Shown here: one piece after another, positions 34,852 to 46,433 of the stretch | How positions within the stretch are numbered: the stretch's first letter is position 1 | Layout: every line of letters starts with the position of its first letter | Source of the DNA: Cycas panzhihuaensis | Taxonomy: Eukaryota; Cycadophyta | Direction of reading: 5' to 3' | Length of the DNA: 64,000 nucleotides | Assembly: GCA_023213395.1 (NCBI GenBank) | Contig: CM041465.1 | Location: 240,691,741 to 240,755,740 of the forward strand | Translations under genes and position numbers: made by a program | The notes under the pieces: model-generated | Told to the model about the DNA's origin: nothing | Seen by the model: the letters and a program-made list of their open reading frames with translations, nothing else | Database searches by the model: none

Positions 34852-37481
34852 TATTTCCTGGCTACCGAGAATGGACTTAGGATGCATCGACTCAGGTAAG
34901 CTCAAGTATATGTTATTGCTCCCATCCTCACTCTTGTTTGACCGAGGTTGCTCAGTGTATTGCCTGACGTATGCTTTCCTGTCATTTGCATAACTGCATT
35001 GCTTTCTTGATTGATCACTGCTGCTTGTACTGCCAGACACCACTCGACTATGTGACCCACTGTGGGGGCACCCCTTAGCGAGTCTTGCATCCCATATGGC
35101 ACTCAGCCACCCACATCATCTCCACAGCCCCTCGAGCACCTTAGTTGGTCGCATCTCATCCATAGCAACATCCTACCTCTACTTTGATTTGCTTTTTGAG
35201 TGTGATAGGACCCCCGCTTGAGACTCGTCCCTCTCTTCTGACCATCTGTCAATCACCTGGGCAATAATCCCCAGCTTGCTCAGCCTTAACATACCTGCTG
35301 TTTGGCTTCAAACCCCATTTCTGTCCTAATTTTAGCCTATAGGCCCACACTGCTGTAAACTTAGCGATACCACAATATTTGTCATGGTACTGCAAAGTTT
35401 ACCACAGTGCGACTGTTTGAAATTATTTTTTAAAATAGGCGTGGCAGTTCCCACTCTTTTTTAGGAACTGCCATGTGGCATCTGCACCTTTTCGCTTTCC
35501 CGCAACTCTAAATGTTCACTTAGGGTTAGTGGGGATATAAAAACCCAAAAGTGAATCATTTTGCTCTCTATTTCCTCCATTTTTTTATTGCACTACCACA
35601 GCTCTCTCTACAGGACTGCATAAGGACATGCTCTTTGGCTCTGCTACTCTTTCTACAGGGATTCCTTCTACATCTCAGGTCTAGCTCCAGTAGCTCAGAC
35701 CCTTTTCTTACAGGTTTACATGGTGGAGAAAGGAGCATTCACAGGAACACTCCAAAGCAAAGCTCTAAGGTCCCAAAACCATAGTTGTGTTCTCATGGTG
35801 GCCTCTCCTTCAAGCCAGCCTCCAAAGCCTGTCAAACACAGGCTTTTTCTCCTATTTTCTAGTAGGAATAAGCTTCTTTTCTTTGCTGTAAGGTACTCCT
35901 CATTGTTTGCTCTAAGATTTATATTTTTTCCCTTGCTTTCTATGAACAGTTCTTAGTATATTTGTTGTCCTTGACTTTGTACCCATTAAGAACTGGCTCT
36001 TTACACTCTGTCTTGCAGTGCTCCCTCTCATTTTCCTACAAGCCCACTTTAAGGTGGTTATGCAAGAGGGTGACATAAGGAAAGGTGAAGGGAGAAAGAT
36101 GGGGTTAGTCCCCTTTGTTGACCTTCTCCCCAAGGGTCCAAACCCTTCCTTTCCTTCCTCTTACACCTATTGCCTCCCTTGGAGCTAGGCTAGAGATTTG
36201 GGAGCCTACTTCTAGATCTAAACTAGTGTTAGCATCCCTTTGCCATGCTGGTTTCAGACCCACATTTGTTGGTTTTGGGCACCACATAAGCCCTAAAACC
36301 CTTCTCGGTTGGTTTATGACCCATAGCCCATCCCAACCGGACGATTTACTGCCCATAACACTTCGTCCCTTAGGTGTGCTTGTATATCTTTCTGTTGCTT
36401 TATCCCCTCTCTTGCTCGCTACCCCATACAGTCAGTATAGTTTACTTTTCTTCCCCCAAGGCCACATGGAGATTTCTGTGGGTGAGCTAGACATTCCAAG
36501 GCTAACTCTTTCCCTTTGGGTACCGGCTGGTGTTGATGCTTGCTTGAGTCCTGTTTAGAGTTTCTTTTGGAGTAATGTGCAATGTGTTCTTGATCTAATT
36601 CGATATCAACCTTTTTGTATTTACACATACATATAGTAGGTATATTTGGTGCCCCCTCTTCCGAGAGGGAGAAACTTTCATCTTGTAACTGGCAGGTTTT
36701 ACGATAACAGAGATACACATTAGGCAAGTTCGTTAACAGGTTGGCCTCTTATTAGTTGCATTTCCTTATTTCTCTTTTGCTGTCTTTGCCTTGCTTTGCT
36801 TCTTTTGCATATTTGGGGTGGTAAGATAGCCCCTTGACCGCTCGCGGCAACCATTGTTGGCTACTCTCACCTACGCAATAAGTTGGAGTGGGAAGGTGCA
36901 CAAAGAAATGAAAGGTGCAATACTCCATCTGCACGTCATGTCCAGGTATTCTTCTCCTCCTTTTTGTCCTTTTCTGCAGCATTTTTCTTCCATGCATATG
37001 TTTGCATACTAAAACATATAGGAAACAGAAAAAATAAAAGGAATCCATCTTTGCATTTGTGTGTCTTTTCGTTTGTAGTTGCTTTTACTATGTGTAGATA
37101 GTTTTCTTGAAAGTGAGTTATCCGTCCCTCACTTCTTTGACTAGCCCACACATAGGATATCATATTACACACTTTCACTTGCACATCGCCTTCTCTCTTT
37201 CTTGAGAAGACGCAACCCTTAGGGATCCCTCTTCCTCTTCCCGGCCATCTAAGGGGTAGGAGGGCCTCACCTTTTCAGATGACCCAAGGCCTCGCCTTAC
37301 GTCCCTCTCCCAAGATCACCCTAAAGCAACTAGGCGCCATTTACAGGTCCCAAATCCACGCTCTGGTGCATGGATGCCCTACGTAGTGTTTTCCTACTGC
37401 TTGATTTAACTCATAGCCTGACTCTGCCTTAAATAGTCATATCTTATTAAACGTAGAAGACCACCCTGCAGACGTGTTTCA
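34852..37481 (+). repeat. 5' LTR of element C (2630 bp)
   Basis: Starts TATTTCCTGG (TG changed to TA) and ends GACGTGTTTCA. Near copy of 48411-51036. U3 motif block at 35354-35415 with GATACCACAATATTTG and TGCAAAGTTTACC; TATA box TATAAAAA at 35536-35543. U5 contains AGGCGCCATTTACAGG (37326-37341). ORFs inside (such as 36115-36558) are shared only because the two LTRs are copies. Confidence 0.93.
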
Positions 37482-37494
37482 CTGGTGACTTACA
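37482..37494 (+). other. Truncated leader with primer-site start of element C
   Basis: CTGGTGACTTACA joins the LTR end to the gag ATG in 13 bases; D has 260 bases here and A 266. TGGTGAC agrees with the primer site start of A, so the deletion begins right after it. Confidence 0.6.
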
Positions 37495-39690
37495 ATGGAG
37501 GGCTATCATTCTAATTCGATAATGGAGAGTTAGCATTCTGATTGGGCTTACCACACCTTGGTCTCAGGAACTCAAGAGTTTCTCGCATCCGTCTCGAGAT
37601 CTGCCCAAGAGGGTGACGATCCCATTGACTACCCAGGTGACCAACCTTACCCTTCTGACATTCATCCTTCTACTCATGCAGTAGAAGGCTTGCCTCCTCA
37701 TGAGGTTCACCATCCGATTGGTGATTCTTATGAGGAGTGCCCCAAGGGGTGTCCGTCATTTAAGGTCCCATCGACCTCTTATGGTTACAAAGATACCCCT
37801 CCTACCGATGTAATTGAAGCTATCAGCAAGTACTTTCGAGTGACTCGCCTTCAACCACATCTGAGGTGGTTTGAAGAAGCCTTGCATGGTAGGGTGCCTT
37901 CTTCATCTGCACCTGTACTTCCTATGACAAGTAATCCTTCCATTCATGTGCACTCATCCCACTCTGTGTCTACACTTTCTTTGGGGACAAGCATCACACC
38001 CTTTATTCCTAGTCATGGTCCTAGTTCTTTAGGACCTACTCGCGGTGTGTCTTTTCCCTAGCTTGGGGTTAGCATACCTTTTCCAAGCCAAGCAAATGTG
38101 CCACCCCCAAATGTGGCACATGCATTCCCTAGCAGGCCTAAAGGTCCTACTAGTACTACTGCCACTAGCTATGTGGGACCTACTCCTATATATGTTCAAA
38201 ACCCATCCAATGGTCCTTCCCTTTACTTACCCCCAGGTTATACATCTCAACCTTGGGGGCAGGGTAAGGGGAACCATCTTCTAGCTTATGGGGTAGACCC
38301 GTTACACCCATATGGGGTTACACCACCTATAGGTGGCCCATATGGGTAAAATCTGGTCCCACACCCTCTATTTTTGTTGTTTAGCATGACTTCTTTGACT
38401 ACGCCTTCATAGGGAAACCTAACTCCCTTCCAAGGCATTTATCCTTAAGCCCCCTTCCAACAAGGGGCGTTTTCCCAAGGAGGGATGGGTTTACCACCCC
38501 TATCCATTCCTTGCTCATTGCCGTTCGTCGACCCTATGGCCCATGTAAGAGCACGTCCCTTCATGGATTATAGGTTGATGCCGCTATCCATTAAGGCGTT
38601 AAGAACTAATATGCTGCCTCACCCTCTTGAAATCCCCAAATTTGATGGAACTTCATCGCAAGACCCAGCTGAACACGTGCATAGTTTTTCTATGGCGTGT
38701 ATTGACTACTGTGCTTATGACCATATCTTAATGAAATTGTTTCCACTATCTTTGCAGGCCGATACCTTTAAATGGTTTTATCACCTCCCTAGCCACTCTA
38801 TCTTTTCATTCCAGTAATTGGTGGATGAATTCATCAACTCTTTTGATGTAGCCCGTCCATTCGAGAGCGGAATAAAATCTCTCCTTTCACTCAAATAAGG
38901 TCACGATGAAATGAATCGTGACTTTGTGAGATGATTCCATGACCTCCTTCACTCCACTAAGGCCACATTGCCTGAGGATTTGAAGAGAGATCTTTTTGTT
39001 AATGCACTTCACCTCGAAGTACATGTGGAAGTCCTCAAAATGGGGGCAACCACGTGTGACTCTGCGATCGTGAAAATCTAAGCCAGACTCAAGAGGCCTC
39101 TTGAGCCCTCATAATGCCGTGAGGCATCTCCCTCAACTAAGGAAACTAAACCTTCTCAACCTACCAGGTCTACTTCTCATTCAACTGAGAGGACTTTCGA
39201 CCCCCTTACTTCTGCCATACGCTCATTCAAGAGTATGATGAAGGAGCTTAAACTCCAAGCCCCTTCATTGCCAACCTCCAACAAACAAATTCAACAAGCT
39301 TCTCAAGCCGCTCCCCCCAAAGGGGGTAGTACCCAACCATCTCAAGCAAGGAAAGCCGATCCTCTGCTCGAGAAGAAGTGGTGCTCCATCCACGGGGAAT
39401 GTTTCCATGATGACTCATGTTGTGGGGTGCAACACCCTCGTGATGCCCCGCCATGTGGTTCATCCCCCAAACGGGCCTCAAGACCCAATCTCGATTAACC
39501 CGTCCATAAGGATCTGTTCCCCAAACATGGGGAGCGTAATCACAATACTCAACAAAAAAATAACCAGAACTGGCATAGATCCCCCGATTCTTGCCCTTCG
39601 CACGGTAGAGGGAAGGGTGCGGGAGGTTCATCATCCTCTTCGCATTCCCCTGACTGTCGTGCTCCTTCGCCTTTGCGATCCCGTAACAAG
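37495..39690 (+). pseudogene. Gag of element C
   Basis: ATG at 37495 (MEGYHSNS), with a local duplication that repeats ATGGAG and CATTCT (37495-37545). N-terminal half is Pro/Ser/Gly-rich (PPGYTSQPWGQGKGNHLL, 38233-38285). The gag core is 38485-39060 (IPKFDGTSSQDPAEHVHSFS, FKWFYHLPSHSIFSFQ, LHSTKATLPEDLKRDLF), then MKELKLQAPS and the knuckle WCSIHGECFHDDSCC at 39380-39424, which has CX2HX4HX4C spacing. Stops, mostly TAG or TAA in place of CAG or CAA, at 38059, 38347, 38815 and 38896, among others. Confidence 0.85.
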
Positions 39691-40355
39691 GGAAAGAAGA
39701 TAATTCAAATGCTTGAGACCACTCCCCTTTATGCCTTAACTCAGTCTCAAGCCATGAAAGAGGTGGCTGGCACCTCTACATATACATCACACCTTGATCC
39801 TCCTCTGGAAGTCATTCCTCCTAAAATTCCTTTGCTTCCCAAGAACATTCTCGTCTGCCCTAGTCACTTCAACTTTAGGAGAGCCCTTACCCAACCCACG
39901 GGGAAGGGTAAGCCTTTTTCTGTGGTTGAAGAGCTTCATACCATGGCTGCCAAGATGTCCATCATGGACATCTTAAAAAGCTGCCCTAAGCAACGAACAC
40001 TCCTCCTAGAAGCTTTAGGATTGAATGACGTGCCTGTTCATGCTTTGGGTACTACCCAAAGTCGTGAACCCATCATCTCCTTTGATCCTAAAGATCTTCC
40101 CCTAACTAGTGGAAGGGAACACCAATGGAACTTCCCTTTCACGATTACCATAGACACACCTGATTGTACATTGCAAAGGATCGTCGTGGACAATGGTTCT
40201 TCCATGAATGCCATACCCTTGCGTGTCATGCAAGAGCTTAGCATTTCTGCCCTGGAACCCGTTCTATGGCGATATCAAGGCTACAATGGTAGTGAGAAGA
40301 CTCCCCTGGGATCTGTCTCGATACCTCTCACCCTTGAGGATAAGACCGTGGACAA
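39691..40355 (+). pseudogene. Protease of element C, second half deleted
   Basis: The open run 39673-40359 has IIQMLETTPLYALTQSQ, FSVVEELHTMAAKMSIMDIL and an intact active site VVDNGSSMNAIP (40182-40217). After LTLEDKT the sequence jumps from 40349 to the segment equivalent to 54580 in D, losing about 125 bp that encode the LLLGRPWLD motif and creating a TGA at 40357. The protease could not fold normally. Confidence 0.85.
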
Positions 40356-42590
40356 ATGAGAGTTGTCTCCTGTGAGCAATTACTCACAAAACAAACTAGA
40401 CCATCTACTCAGGCAAGCCATGGCCACACGAAGGGAAGTAAAGGCCTTTCTAATCATGCCTCGGCCTGCTCCATCAGTATCCCTGGTCCTTCTTACTATG
40501 AAGAAGATCCCGTATCTTCCTCTTCTGGTCTAACTCATTTTACCCCCATCGGCGTCAGAAGCTATGGATACCTCACTATGTTTAGTGATGACGGGTCCCA
40601 TAGTAAGGATGAGGACCTTCCTCACCTGGTTTCCTTCCTTCACGCTAGTGGGGGGCATTCTTCTCGTTCTAGGTCTCAACCTAAGATCCCTTTTGTCGTA
40701 GAGCCCAATCACTCTCTCGTGTCACATACCATTACACGTGGTGACTGGTAAATTCTTGGCTCTCCCCTTCCATCACCTTTCACAAGCGATGGCATTAAGA
40801 GTTTCCCTCTTGCCTCTTATGAGGGATCTCTCCTCGACTCTCCCTTAGAGTCCCTTAGGGATGTTGGGTAGCTTGTAGGTCATCCTAGTTCTATTGCTCC
40901 CATGCCATCCCGCACCTCATCCATTTGAAGTCAAGTCATCCATGGGGTGGACTACTTCGAAGATCATGAGACCTTGTTGGAGCACTTAGCGGGCTCCATG
41001 CCCAACTTACCTTCTAGTCATCATAAGCTTGGCCACCAAAAGATCCTAGTGATTGGGTCTACGTTAGCCAACCCGATCCCATCCTCCATTCTGTCTCCTA
41101 TTGTTGATGTTCCCTGCCTCCATTTCAAAGAGGGGAACACAATGTGTATAGGGGCAACTCAGGACATAGTCCTTGCCCCGGGCAAGGTCCTTAAGGTAGG
41201 GGCGAAATGTACCCCTGATGAAGTAAGGGAATACTCTCTTCTATTCCAAGAATTTTGGGATGTGTTTGCATGGGACTACTCCAACATGAAGGGAATTAAC
41301 CCCTCCATCATCACCCATAACCTCATAATTATTCCTAGCGCCCGCCCTATGCACTAGAAGCAGCGTCCTCTCCATCCTAAACTTTCAGCTGCCATCAAGA
41401 TGGAGGTTGAAAAAATCTTAGATGCAGGACTTATCTCTTCCATCGATTACCCTAAGTGGGTATCAAACATCGTTCCCGTTGCTAAGAAGAATGGGACCAT
41501 TCAAATATGCGTTGATTTTTGTGACATTAACAATGCATGTCCCAAAGATAATTTCCCTCTCCCCTTCATTGATCAAATAATCGATCAAACTGTTGGATTT
41601 GAAGTCATATCCTTAATGGACAGCTTTTTCGGCTACAATCAGATCCAGATATCTCCTAAAGACCGCCATAAGATGGCCTTCACTACACCATGGGGTATCT
41701 TTACCTATAAGCTAATGCCCTTTGGCCTTAAAAATATAGGTGCTACTTACCAGAGAGCCATGCATTTCATTTTCCATGACCTCATCAACAATACGTTGGA
41801 GGTCTTCATAGATGACATGATGGGACTTTCACATACTAGAGCCCATCATCCCTTCGACTTGTGGGCTATCTTCACACGATGCCACAAGTATCATGTCAGT
41901 CTAAACCTACTTAAATGTATGTTTGCTGTCACTTCAAGTAAACTCTTAGGTTTCCTTATATCAAAGTAAGGAATCCAAATCGATCCTGATAAAGTCAAGG
42001 TAATCCTTGACATGCCGTCTCCTAGAACCCAATGATAGATTAAGTCATTTCTGGGTAGGCTCGGTTTCCTTAGGTGCTTTTTGGCAGACTTTGCCATAAA
42101 TGCCAAACCCCTTACCAACCTATTGAAGAAGGAAGCCCGTTTGTTTGGTCTAACAAGACCCAACAAGCCTTTGTAGGACTCAAGGGAGCACTCGCTTCTG
42201 CTCCTCCATTGGTGCCTCCTCATTTCGATAGGCCCTTCATCTTGTATACCTCAGCCATCGATGAATCCCTAGGCATAATGCTCACATAGGAAGATGATTC
42301 GGGAACCGAGAGAGAAATTTATTTTATCAACCATACCCTCGTGGCTGCTAAACTTAATTATCCTCTTGCCAAGAAGGAATGTCTCTCATTATTCTATACG
42401 ACTAAGAAGTTCAGGCATTACGTACTTGGTAATACTACCAAGGCGATTGTCCAATCTGATTCCTTGCGTTATTTACTTATTTGTTTAGACTTGATGGGTA
42501 GGGCAAGTCATTGGGCCGTCCTGCTTCAAGAGTTTGACCTGCAAGTCATTAATAGGAAGTCAAAAAAGGGAATGATAGTGGCAGAATAGT
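40356..42590 (+). pseudogene. PR-RT linker, reverse transcriptase and RNase H of element C
   Basis: Linker (40356-40930) with FTPIGVRSYGYLTMFSDDGS. RT from about 41200: FAWDYSNMKGINPSIITHN, KILDAGLISSIDYPKWV, KNGTIQICVDF, SLMDSFFGYNQIQIS (two changes in the usual DGFSG), PFGLKNIGATYQRAM and the active site FIDDMMGLS (41803-41829). The run 41400-41969 is open for 189 codons. RNase H at 42225-42480 has LYTSAIDESLGIML, with Ser replacing the first catalytic Asp, KKECLSLF and VQSDSLRYLL. Stops occur at 41356, 41967, 42033 and 42174. Confidence 0.87.
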
Positions 42591-43931
42591 TAGCAGATGC
42601 CCCCATTCCCAACACGAGCGACGTTCCCGTTGATGACTCTCTCCCTAACGAGTCTATTCTGATCGTCCAGGGCACTTCTCCTCATCTACTCACTGATAGC
42701 GAGTGGTATGATGACATTGTGTGGTATTTGACTCAGCAAGAATACCACCCTGAAGTTAGCAACAAAGTTAGATCACGTACCTGCACCACCGCTAGACAAC
42801 ATTTCCTCATAGACAAAGTGTTGTATAAGAGGTCCTTCGATGGGATCCTACTTTGCTGCATCGCTTCCAATGAAGCGGACCAAATACTCCGCGAATGCCA
42901 TCATGGCATTTGAAGGAGCCACTTTGGGGGCCAATCCATGCCCTAAAGGATCCTCTGCATGGGTTATTATTGGCCGTCCCTTTTCAAGGACGCCTATGCT
43001 TATGCCTTAAGATGTTAGCGATGCCAAGAGCACGCTAATATCTCTCATGTGCCTTCCGAGGCCCTACACCCTATTGTATCTCCATGGCCTTTTTCTCAAT
43101 GGGGTTTAGACCTCATTGGGGCCATATCACTGCCTTCTTCCACGCAGCACAAGTACATCTTGACTGCTACTGAGTATTTCACCAAATGGGCAGAGGCAAT
43201 CCCCTTGTCCACTACGCCTGGCAAGACAATAGCCACCTTCGTCTACCAACACATCATTTGCCGATTTGGGATTCCAAACGTCTTAATCACAGACAATGGA
43301 ACCCCCTTTTGTAATAGGGAGGTGGACGAGCTTTGTGAAAGATTCAAGATTTCTCATAAGACCTCATCTCCTTATTACCCCCAAGTAAATGGGAAAGTTG
43401 AATCATTCAACAAAACCCTTATTAACATTCTAAAGAAAATCATTGCATAATCTTAAAGAGATTGGCACCTCTAACTCCTTCCACTCTATGGGCCTATCGC
43501 ACTTATATCCGTACAGCTACTGGAATGACTCCATTCTCTTTAGTCTATGGAACTGAGGTGGTACTCCCACTGGAAGTGGAGATCCCCTCTCTATGGGTCT
43601 CCCTTAGAGGTCTTATCAATGAGGAATCTATCTGCCATGCCCATCTCCTAGATCTTGAGGCCCTGGATGAGAGGCGCTTAATGGCTTATCAAGCAAGTCC
43701 CACTTCAAAAGTTTGCCTGCAAAGGACTCATAACAAACATCTTCGTGCTCGTCCTTTATGCCCTAGGGACTACGTCCTTAAGTTGGAATATCTCTACGAT
43801 CGTCTGACTAAATCGGTCCTTTCATCATTCTTGAGAGCCTCAACAACGACGCCTATAGGATCACCACCTTGGAAGGCCTGGAATTTGAGAAGGCTGTCAA
43901 CGAGAAATTCCTTAAGAAATTTTATGCATGA
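42591..43931 (+). pseudogene. Integrase of element C
   Basis: Zinc-binding region 42890-43035: ECHHGI...H, then C in place of the paired CX2C (LRC, RC). Catalytic core 43049-43450: WGLDLIGAISLPS, LITDNGTPF, YYPQVNGKVESFNKTL, so the three acidic residues are present. C-terminal domain 43462-43931 ends with KFLKKFYA and TGA 43929-43931. TAA/TAG near 43448-43456 replace CAA/CAG and a frame change follows at about 43475. It shares the DD35E plan. Confidence 0.87.
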
Positions 43932-44406
43932 TCCCCCGATGATCCCTTTGCCACGCTCTGAAATGAGCCTAAACTACCATCTTAAGTTGTTCCCATTTCT
44001 CCTAGCCATGGATGGAATGTTAACTTAGGATGGCCTCCTTTTTTCTTTCTAGTTCCTCCTGTAGAACCCATGTTCCCATATCTTCTGGGACTTTTGTCTT
44101 CCTATTTAGGCATCCCCCAGTTAGGATGACGCTCTAGAGTATCGTTACTCCCCCTCTTGCCTAGTGTTTCCTTTGCATATCCTACTATACTCCTCCATGG
44201 ATATGCATGTCACTCTATTTCTAACCCCACACGTGCCTATCACCTCTACTCATGGTGGATGTGTGTGCTCCTGTTAGATATATAGCCATGCATGAAAGGA
44301 AATACATGCATCATATAACAAAACATCTATAACATATATAACAAAACATACATGTCATCTGCCACACATGATATACACATCATCTCATATCAAAATGGGG
44401 TACCAA
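43932..44406. other. Non-coding spacer after integrase (C)
   Basis: Pyrimidine-rich and AT-rich, with AACATATATAACAAAACATACATG runs broken up near 44330-44350 and ATATATATATAT at 44417-44428. No gene seen. Matches 58146-58560 of D. Confidence 0.6.
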
Positions 44407-46433
44407 TTACCCTGTATATATATATATATCAAAATCATATGTCACATCATACATCTGGGAAGCTAGTGTCCTTGTAGGGGGGGTACAATCATATGACTCT
44501 ATATATATGACCCCCTGGAGGCTCGTGCTTTCCCCTGACAAAATCAAATACATATGTCCTACTCTCTTTACCACCACTGGGGTACCATCTCCTAGTCTGT
44601 GTGATCCCTCTCCTGGGGACCACATCCCTCTGAGGCTCCTCCTGGGCCTCTGCGAGCTCCCTGCCTCGCTCCCCTTGTCACGTGGCCATCTCAGGGTTGT
44701 CACTGCTATGTGGGTATACATCCTGCTCCTACTCGACCTCGATGCTACCCGGTCCACCAACTGATTATATCAGGCCTGGATATGATCTCTCTCACTCTCC
44801 ACTCCTCGGAGACACTCCTCTAGTACTACTATCCAAACCCTACTCTTCGTATCTCCACCTGCTCCTCCCCAAGTCTCTAGAGCTTGTACGCGACTCCGCA
44901 GCGTGTCCCGCTCACCCCTGACCTTATCTAGCTCTTGCTGCATCCGTCCCTTGAACGCTATATGCTCCTGGGACTCTACAGCCTAGATATCTCTTGCCCT
45001 CGCTAATGGGGCGAATGCTGCCATGTGGGCACCTACCGATCTAGGTGCATCCTCTGCCTGGATGGGTGGCTGCCCCTCTACGTATACTTAAAGGAACATC
45101 TCCCTCACCATAGCCTCTACCAACTGCCTGATATCTATGGTACCTACAAATCCAACATATCATATGTCAGTATATATCTAATTGCATGTCAAAATTAAAC
45201 CAAATCAAACTATCTATCTGGCTATCAAACGACCGAGGAAATGGTTAGGCCTCACCTACTATGGCTGCTGGCTCCTCTGCCCATGCGATAACCTCTCCTC
45301 CTAGCTCCCCACCAGCTACTGGTACCTCCTCCTCGGGTACCACCTCTGCCTGGGCCTCTCTCCTCACTGAGACTGGCTCAACTATCACCTCTCTAGATCT
45401 CCTCACGATCCGTAGCCTGCGGGCCCTCGTCACTGGCCTCCTGCTCTCCTCTGCAGCCCCTTATGGGATTGCCTCTCTTCCAGTAGTCTCGGATGGTCTT
45501 GCTGTTCCTCCTACTATCCCCAATGGGCCTGCCTCTCCTGCAGGTCATGATGGGCTGGCCCCATCTCCTCCATCTCCATCATCATCATTATCACCTGGGA
45601 GCACCCCTACTCCGCCTGCCTCATCATCACTGTCCCACCTCACTGCCCTATACGGATCTGCCACGTAGTCTGTCATAGTGAGGAGGTCTAATGATGTAGC
45701 CTCCACTGAGCACCTGATGTGGGCCTGGTCCTCCATTCCCCTCAGCCTGGTCTGCCACCTGTGGACCATCGGGGCCCACTCTATAATGGGGTATGGTCCC
45801 CCGCTGGTTCCACTGCTCTGAAATGATTGAAGAACTAGCACTGTAGCAACGTGTTGTATGATAATCCTCCTTTGCTTGTCGTCCTGATAGTGTCAAGCTA
45901 TGCAACGAGGTTCACCACTATCAGGGTGACCTAATCCATCCTCATAGTAGTGCACTGCATCCATCCATCCCCTAGGGATGTCCCTATAATTCTATTTCTG
46001 GGAAACCTAGAATAGAATACACAACGTGATAAGTTTCCTCACCCAAGGAATCCTAGACATAACCATTATCTAGAGAGGGACTCCTCTCCTCTGCTATCTA
46101 TCTATCCCTCTAAAGAATACCACTGCCTCTTTATGTGCTGCCTCATTGCTAGGTAGCGCTCCTAATATTATCGGCCTCCCAGTCGCCGGTATCCCCAGTA
46201 TCTGCCTGATATCCCTCGGCGTCACTGTCATATCTCCCACCTGGGGTAAGTGGAAAATATGCCTCCTCCTGTCCCAGTGTGATACGATGTCAACTAATAG
46301 TCACAGTGCGATGTAAGCGGGGTGTCTTCAGGGCCTTGAACAGGCCACACCTCCGTAGGACCCCCTTGTCCTCCCTGGACATCATCTTAATGTAGCTGAG
46401 CATCGCCATCCCTATGTTCTCATGGTTATCCAT
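44407..46433 (-). pseudogene. Antisense ORF (aORF) of element C, plant-mobile-domain-like, two exons
   Basis: ATG at 46431-46433 (minus strand). The N-terminal domain, about 46300-46090, is the clearest of the three copies: FHLPQVGDMTVTPRDI, QILGIPATGRPIILG and PSNEAAHKEAVVFF. The FxLP, (E/D)MTVT and LG(I/L)P..G.P order is the signature of the plant mobile domain. The acidic middle is 45545-45640; exon 2 (44530-45143) is heptad-like. The family stop (GQQ, stop) is lost, so the frame runs on to 44407. A frameshift near 46330 and stops near 46010 and 45995 break it. Transcription would oppose gag-pol. Function of the family's aORF unknown. Confidence 0.75.
45144..45255 (-). other. Probable intron of the antisense ORF (C), 112 nt
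   Basis: Minus strand donor GTAG|GTGAGGCC and acceptor TTTGTAG|GTACC, at the same place as in A and D. Confidence 0.7.

Noticed and set aside
36115-36558. A 147-codon ORF in the C 5' LTR with a 134-codon partner at 49674-50078
   Set aside because: They match only because the LTRs are copies of one sequence; no partner in the LTRs of A, D or E and no recognisable domain.
37326-37341. AGGCGCCATTTACAGG looked like the primer site (TGGCGCC...) of Tat or Athila elements
   Set aside because: The same block lies inside the 3' LTR of C (50886-50901), and both LTRs go on 140-150 bp beyond it; the true LTR end is TTTCA followed by CTGGTGAC.
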